A stretch of DNA of 64,000 nucleotides from an uncultured Enterorhabdus sp. (GTDB lineage: Bacteria > Actinomycetota > Coriobacteriia > Coriobacteriales > Eggerthellaceae). Below the pieces are notes generated by a model that made no database searches, was not told the origin of the DNA, and saw only the letters and a list, made by a program, of their open reading frames with translations. Position 1 is the first letter of the stretch. The number at the start of each line of letters is the position of its first letter. Location of the stretch: contig CANSQM010000006.1 in assembly GCA_947649205.1 (NCBI GenBank), forward strand, positions 1-64,000, given 5' to 3'. The translations under genes and the position numbers were made by a program. Positions 59,791-64,000 of this stretch are shown one piece after another.

Positions 59791-59974
59791 GGGCCCGATC
59801 AGGGGGCAAGGGCGCCGTGCTCGGGCAGTCCTCGCTCGGCGGAACAGTCCACTGGACTGTTCCGTTCGCTGCGGAATCTGCGCGCGGACCCTCGCCCCCT
59901 GGTCGGGTCCTGCTCTATCTCGGTCGGGCAACGTCAAGCGTTTGTCGGACCCTCGCTGTTTTTCCTTAGGCGCA
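59791..59974. repeat. Nested-hairpin element after ppaC
   Basis: Outer arms at 59791-59812 and 59889-59910 are inverted copies around AGGGGGC. The inner perfect hairpin GGAACAGTCC-ACT-GGACTGTTCC lies at 59841-59863 and shares its core with 33586-33610. Further on, CCTCGCTGTTTTTCCTTAGG at 59951-59970 resembles the element end at 4004-4026 and 39285-39307. Confidence 0.75.
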
Positions 59975-60018
59975 TCCCTGCGACAAAAGATTAGGAATTT
60001 TGGAAAGAAGGAAACCCT

Positions 60019-61242
60019 ATGAACCCCCAGCGTGTGCTTGATTCGTTTCTGGAGATGGTGGCCATCGAGAGCCCCTCGTGGCACGAGGCGCCCATGGCTG
60101 CCCATTGCGCTGGGCAGCTGGCGGAGATGGGCTTCTTCGTCACCTTCGACGCCTCGGCGGCGGAGACCGGGTCGGACACGGGCAATCTCATCGCCCACTT
60201 GCCGGGCACGGTGCCGGGCCGCATCGCCTTCGCAGCCCATTTGGACACGGTGAAGCCCTGCGCGGGCATCGAGGCCGTGGTGGAGACGCGGCATATCTGC
60301 GATGAGGTGACCTGCCGTATGGCCGAGGTGGTGTGCTCGGCGGGGGACACCATCCTCTCGGCTGACGACAAGGCTGGCATCGCCGCCATCTTCGAGGGCC
60401 TGCGCTCGGTGCTGGAAACGGGCTCGCCCCGTCCCGACATCACGGTGCTGCTCACCACCTGCGAGGAGCAGAGCCTGCTTGGCTCCTCCGCCTTGGCCGA
60501 CGACGCGCTCGTGTGGCCGGCCGATCTTCCAGCGGCCTCGCGGAATACGGAATGCGAGGGGCTGCTCGCTGCTGCGGGGGACGACGGCGCGCTGCCGCTG
60601 TTCGTGCTGGACGCCGACGGGGCGCCGGGCACTATCATCATGGGAGCGCCCTACCACTGGACGCTGCGCGCCCGCATCGAGGGCCGCGCCGCCCACGCCG
60701 GGGTGGAGCCGGAAGAGGGGGTATCCGCCATCCAGATCGCCGCGGCGGCGGTGGCGGCCATGCCGCTCGGGCGCATCGACGAGTGCACCACCGCCAACAT
60801 CGGCCGCATCGAGGGCGGCGTGGCCGTGAACATCGTGCCGGCTGCCGTGACTCTGGAGGGGGAGTGCCGCTCGCTCTACGAGGACCGCGTGCTCGCCCAG
60901 CGCGACGCCATGACGGCGGCCCTGGAGGACGCGGCCGCCCAGCTCGGTGGCCAGGTGGAGGTGGCCTGGGAACTGGACTACCCCGCCGTTGTGCACGAGT
61001 CGGGCGACGCCATCGTGGAGCACCTCGCCGCAGCGGCCCACGCGTCCGGCCTTGAGCCCCGGCGCGCCATCTCGGGCGGCGGCGCCGACGCCAACGTGCT
61101 CGGCACCAAGGGGGCCGACGCCATCACGCTCGGCGTCGGCATGACCAACTTCCATTCCACCGACGAGTACATCGAGCTGGCCGATCTACGTGCCATGGCC
61201 CGCTATGTGGAGGCCATCATCGCCGAGTACGCCGTCAAATAG
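60019..61242 (+). CDS. M20-family metallopeptidase (PepT-like)
   Basis: A cytoplasmic zinc peptidase of 407 residues, related to tripeptidase T. The metal and catalytic sites are AAHLDTVKPC near residue 73, SADDKAGIAA near 114 (catalytic Asp and bridging Asp), TCEEQSLLG near 149 with the catalytic Glu, LDADGAPG near 198 and FHSTDEYIE near the C-terminus. The dimerisation domain lies between about 205 and 320. GAAAGAAGGAAACCC precedes the ATG. True PepT has the same motifs, but the substrate is not certain. Confidence 0.88.
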   Translation: MNPQRVLDSFLEMVAIESPSWHEAPMAAHCAGQLAEMGFFVTFDASAAETGSDTGNLIAHLPGTVPGRIAFAAHLDTVKPCAGIEAVVETRHICDEVTCRMAEVVCSAGDTILSADDKAGIAAIFEGLRSVLETGSPRPDITVLLTTCEEQSLLGSSALADDALVWPADLPAASRNTECEGLLAAAGDDGALPLFVLDADGAPGTIIMGAPYHWTLRARIEGRAAHAGVEPEEGVSAIQIAAAAVAAMPLGRIDECTTANIGRIEGGVAVNIVPAAVTLEGECRSLYEDRVLAQRDAMTAALEDAAAQLGGQVEVAWELDYPAVVHESGDAIVEHLAAAAHASGLEPRRAISGGGADANVLGTKGADAITLGVGMTNFHSTDEYIELADLRAMARYVEAIIAEYAVK

Positions 61243-61345
61243 TGCAAAACGTGCATTTTCCTGCATCGCGCTGATCTGACAATATGCGACATAATGGCAG
61301 GTAGATCACCTAAAATGATTTTGCTGAAAAATGCACGTTTTGCAT
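61241..61345. repeat. Inverted-repeat element, family D
   Basis: GTGCAAAACGTGCATTTTC (from 61242, overlapping the stop of the peptidase) is repeated inverted at 61322-61345. The spacer is about 57 bp and AT-rich. The remaining part of the gap to 61470 has no gene that I can support. Confidence 0.8.
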
Positions 61346-61470
61346 AGCTTCCCCTGTCCAGCAGTTCGAGTAAGGAGATTCCCTCGCTTACGCGACCACG
61401 TTCGGTCAGGCGGGCGGATCTCCGTTGTGGCTGAAAAGGATATGGGGGTGGCTAGAGAGGGGGCAAATGA

Positions 61471-62187
61471 TCAGACGACGAGCTCCGAAACGCGTAGCGA
61501 GACGCGTTGGGTACGCTCGCGGGCAAGACTCGCGAAGGTCGCGTGGCTGAACTCGAACTCGTTCTCATGGTTGCGCAGGAAGTTGCGCATGCGCAGGTAG
61601 TCTCGCACTTCCACGGCATCGTCGCTGTCGTCTTCCATGACCTCCTGAACGAAGGTGCGGGCGCGTTCGATGGTATCGACGTTGTCGGCTTCAAGCTCGG
61701 CTACGTATTGAACGCGCTCGTCGGCGGGGGCGTAGAACAGGAAGAGGCTCGCGAACTTCCCCTGTGGTCCCTCGGAGGAGCCCTGGGCGGCTTTGCGCTC
61801 CACTGCGGCGCGATCCACAAGAATCTTCCCGTTGTCGCGGCGGCCGGGTAGCACGCCCGAGGCAACCATGGCGTTCACGCGGAAGCGGCTTATGCCAAGC
61901 ATCTCGCCGGCCTCGGTGGTTGAGATGAGGTCGCTGTCCTCGTTGGCTATCTTCTCCACCTTAAGTCCCGCCGTCGAAATCGGCGGCGCGAGCTCCAGAC
62001 AGCGCTTCGCCTCATCGAGGGTGGCATGCGTCTTAGATGCGAGGTGGGGGTAATGAATCTCGAAGCCGTCGGCGGTCTTCTCGATGTAGCCGCCCGGGAC
62101 AGGGCGGTCGTTGATGGCGAGCTCCCAGCGCAAGGGCTCGCCCTCGGCGTTGCAGTGTTCGGTCCAGGTTCGTATTTGCGTAGACAT
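61471..62187 (-). CDS. Excisionase-type HTH DNA-binding protein
   Basis: The 238-residue protein has no match I can name over its whole length. Residues about 87-130 (LISTTEAGEMLGISRFRVNAMVASGVLPGRR, seen as STTEAGEMLGISRFRVN and VLPGRRDNGKILVDR) form a MerR/excisionase-like helix-turn-helix. The first 80 residues look like a small beta-rich domain (WELAINDRPVPGGYIEKTADGF), and the C-terminus is acidic. It lies 18 bp downstream of the U32-type gene with GCAAGGAGGAACCCAC as ribosome site, so the two form an operon. It may regulate that operon or the adjoining reductase. Confidence 0.6.
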   Translation of the reverse strand: MSTQIRTWTEHCNAEGEPLRWELAINDRPVPGGYIEKTADGFEIHYPHLASKTHATLDEAKRCLELAPPISTAGLKVEKIANEDSDLISTTEAGEMLGISRFRVNAMVASGVLPGRRDNGKILVDRAAVERKAAQGSSEGPQGKFASLFLFYAPADERVQYVAELEADNVDTIERARTFVQEVMEDDSDDAVEVRDYLRMRNFLRNHENEFEFSHATFASLARERTQRVSLRVSELVV

Positions 62188-62205
62188 GTGGGTTCCTCCT
62201 TGCCG

Positions 62206-63348
62206 TTACAGGGGTTGAAAGGGGTTCTCGAGAGGGGTTTTCGAATAGGTGCGGCAGACGGGATAGGCGCCGCCGAACTGCGCCTCGATGGCAGCGATCA
62301 TCTGCGTCTGGCCCATATCCTCCAGCATCTCGCGCGTGATCCAGCCGTACCCGAGTAGTTCGTCTGCCAGATCCACGCAATAGGTGCAGCGCTGGCACTG
62401 ACGGTTGCAAGTTGAGGTGCGTTTGAAGAATCTCGTCTTGTCGAGCGCCTTGTTGTCGATATGCGCGCGGAATTCGATGCCGTAGTATCCGATGGAGCTG
62501 CACAGCAGGTCGAAGAGGTTGCCGTCGTAGGACTCGTCCAGGTAGGCCTCCGTGCAGCGGAGCACCTTGCTCGGCATCATGTCACGGCCGACGATTTTGA
62601 AAAAGCTCGTGATGTCCTCGTAGCGCCGCAGATCCTCGGGTCTGATCCAGTTCGACTTGAAGATCTGCCCGGCATCGCGTCCGATGATGTCGCCGCAGGC
62701 GAAGGAGAACGAGGTGCCCTCGTCGCGCTCCTCCTGGGATTTATGCGAGATAAGGTTCATATGGAACTTGCGAAAGGGGCACTTGTTTAGGCATCCCTCA
62801 TTCACCATGAGCTTGAGCACCACGCCGAGTTTCTCTCGAATTTGCCGCAAAAGTTTCAGGTCGCGGTTGACGCTCGTGTCCATCGTCATGGTGGTAGCCC
62901 CTGCCAGCGCGAAGGCCTCGGCACGGGAGAAGCAGTCGATGTCAGCGAGAACCGAGGCGCTGATTTCCAAGTCGGGGCACGCCTCGCGTGCCTGCCCGAT
63001 AAGGAAGGGGTTGGCGAGCGTGATTGCCTCCACGCCCTGCCGTTCGTGCATGTCGCGAATGAAGCCGATCTGACGATCAAGGGTCTCCTTCTCGTACCAG
63101 TCCCCGCCGTCGCAGGTGGAGTTCATCGTGATGTCGACGCGGATGCCCGCCTCGCGAATGATTCCGACCACTTCGACGAACTCGTCCAAGGTCGTCACGT
63201 TTCCGACGCGCCCCGAGCCGGTGATGACCTGGGGTGCGTTCAGGTAGATCTCGCGGATGGTGTTGCCGCCTCGCCCTTGAAGGGAGATAAGGCGCTTGAG
63301 CGTGTCGGCATCCCCATTGTAGGGAACGGAAAACTCGAGCTGAGTCAC
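62206..63348 (-). CDS. U32-family (peptidase/UbiU-like) Fe-S protein
   Basis: The 380-residue protein resembles the U32 family, whose members include collagenase-like proteins and the Fe-S proteins UbiU, UbiV and RlhA that hydroxylate substrates without oxygen. Characteristic are VLADIDCFSRAEAFALAGAT and the cysteine motif VNEGCLNKCPFRKFHMN near residue 188. More cysteines follow (FACGD; CNRQCQRCTYC near 340), which could bind a cluster. No signal peptide is seen. Its placement behind a flavoprotein reductase is unusual. The precise activity is unknown. Confidence 0.75.
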   Translation of the reverse strand: MTQLEFSVPYNGDADTLKRLISLQGRGGNTIREIYLNAPQVITGSGRVGNVTTLDEFVEVVGIIREAGIRVDITMNSTCDGGDWYEKETLDRQIGFIRDMHERQGVEAITLANPFLIGQAREACPDLEISASVLADIDCFSRAEAFALAGATTMTMDTSVNRDLKLLRQIREKLGVVLKLMVNEGCLNKCPFRKFHMNLISHKSQEERDEGTSFSFACGDIIGRDAGQIFKSNWIRPEDLRRYEDITSFFKIVGRDMMPSKVLRCTEAYLDESYDGNLFDLLCSSIGYYGIEFRAHIDNKALDKTRFFKRTSTCNRQCQRCTYCVDLADELLGYGWITREMLEDMGQTQMIAAIEAQFGGAYPVCRTYSKTPLENPFQPL

Positions 63349-63376
63349 AGGGCCCTCTCCTCTCTTGTTAGAAGAA

Positions 63377-63399
63377 GGGCCCGCCTAACGAGCGGGCCC
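63377..63399 (-). terminator. Intrinsic terminator after reductase gene 3
   Basis: The stem GGGCCCGC-N7-GCGGGCCC is followed on the minus strand by TTCTTCTAAC, 30 bp after the reductase stop and before the U32 gene. Confidence 0.8.
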
Positions 63400-63428
63400 G
63401 CTTGTGCTTGCTAGCGCCGGGCGAGGGC

Positions 63429-64000
63429 TTAGGCCTCAGCCGTAGCGTCCCAGGACTCAAGACCGGCGGCGTTGCGGCCAGCGATGCGGCCAACGCACCA
63501 GTTCTCGGAGCCGTTGCCGCCGGTGATGGCGTAGGTGTGGCCGTTCATGTTGCCGAACGAGCCGGCGGAGTATAGGCGCGGAATCGGATTGCCGCTCGGG
63601 TCAACGATGTTGGCGTTTTCGTTGCGGCGAGCACCGCCGATGGTGTTGCAGATGCCTGGGTACAGCGGGATGGCGTAGAACGGGCCGGTCTCTACCTTGG
63701 CCAGCTGCTCGCGGCCGAAGTCCTCGTCGACGCCCTTGTCGCACAACTCGTTCCAACGGGCGACCGAGGCCTTCAGCTTTTCAGCGTCCATCTTGTCATC
63801 CCACTTGCTGGCGGCGATGTTGGCGGCCAGCTCGTCCAGGGTGGCCCCGGTGGTGATCCAGCCGCGCTCGAGCTCCCACTTGTTGTCGGCGGACCAGCCG
63901 GCCCAGCCGCCGAGCTCCGGATCGAGGCCCTCGGTCATATACCCGATGCCCATGCCGCCATTCTCGGTGGCCGCGCCGCCGACCATGCCGCCCCAGGAGC
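63429..64000 (-). CDS. Flavoprotein reductase 3 (FAD_binding_2), 3' part only
   Basis: Only the C-terminal 190 residues are in the window; the gene runs off the right edge, so start, signal and cofactor domains are not seen. The visible part has DEDFGREQLAKVETGPFYAIPLYPGI (seen as EDFGREQLAKVETGPFYAIP), then GGARRNENANIVD, PRLYSAGSFG and the C-terminal FAD-contact ITGGNGSENWCVGRIAGRNAAG. These match fumarate-reductase-like flavoproteins, as in the genes at 15133 and 43400. The U32 and HTH genes lie downstream, beyond a terminator. Confidence 0.85.
   Translation of the reverse strand, partial: SWGGMVGGAATENGGMGIGYMTEGLDPELGGWAGWSADNKWELERGWITTGATLDELAANIAASKWDDKMDAEKLKASVARWNELCDKGVDEDFGREQLAKVETGPFYAIPLYPGICNTIGGARRNENANIVDPSGNPIPRLYSAGSFGNMNGHTYAITGGNGSENWCVGRIAGRNAAGLESWDATAEA

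Overview
The window is high-GC DNA with dense, mostly short-gapped operons. It looks like the chromosome of an anaerobic gut actinobacterium of the class Coriobacteriia, most likely family Eggerthellaceae (Eggerthella, Gordonibacter, Adlercreutzia and relatives). The main clues are three secreted flavoprotein reductases and one DMSO-reductase-type operon. Three of these four systems are transcribed divergently from a membrane-bound LuxR-type regulator, an arrangement typical of that family. I cannot fix the genus from the sequence alone.

Layout. 1-600: remnant of an IS3-family transposase and an inverted-repeat element. 0.6-7.2 kb: molybdenum cofactor genes (moeA, mog), alanine racemase, a type-4 uracil-DNA glycosylase, a CorA Mg transporter and folC. 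7.2-15.1 kb: acpP, hpf, nhaA, a copper operon (csoR-copA) and glmU. 15.1-18.4 kb: reductase/LuxR pair 1, which sits between glmU and prs-pth. 18.6-24.8 kb: prs, pth, an MFS exporter, an ABC-F protein and a YigZ protein. 24.8-27.7 kb: a complete queD-queE-queC-queF run for preQ1. 27.8-36.2 kb: a RecJ-helicase fusion, a bifunctional (p)ppGpp enzyme, a metallo-hydrolase and a Pit/DUF47 phosphate pair. 36.3-40.5 kb: a TRIC/UPF0126 protein, aspartate kinase and aspartate-semialdehyde dehydrogenase. 40.5-42.3 kb: a predicted nuclease gene framed by two copies of the same inverted-repeat element. 42.3-52.4 kb: tlyA, reductase/LuxR pair 2, then a Mo-oxidoreductase operon with LuxR regulator 3. 52.4-61.2 kb: housekeeping genes (TatD, pcrA, serine dehydratase, pyrophosphatase, M20 peptidase). 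61.5-64 kb: an HTH protein, a U32-type protein and the 3' end of a third flavoprotein reductase that runs off the window.

How the parts fit. MoeA and Mog make the cofactor that the DMSO-reductase-family enzyme needs. The flavin reductases and that enzyme are probably terminal reductases of anaerobic respiration for organic acceptors. Each LuxR protein probably senses a substrate and switches on its neighbour. C-rich or CCCG-type palindromes lie in all three divergent promoter regions and are candidate binding sites.

The least explained feature of the window is non-coding. Several families of 80-170 bp intergenic elements have inverted arms of about 20-34 bp. Some arms are perfect, the arm sequences differ between families, and the elements often start at or over a stop codon. 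In addition, several genes (alr, copA, prs, the relA-type gene) end in a palindrome that contains the stop codon. No rRNA, tRNA or CRISPR array was recognised.
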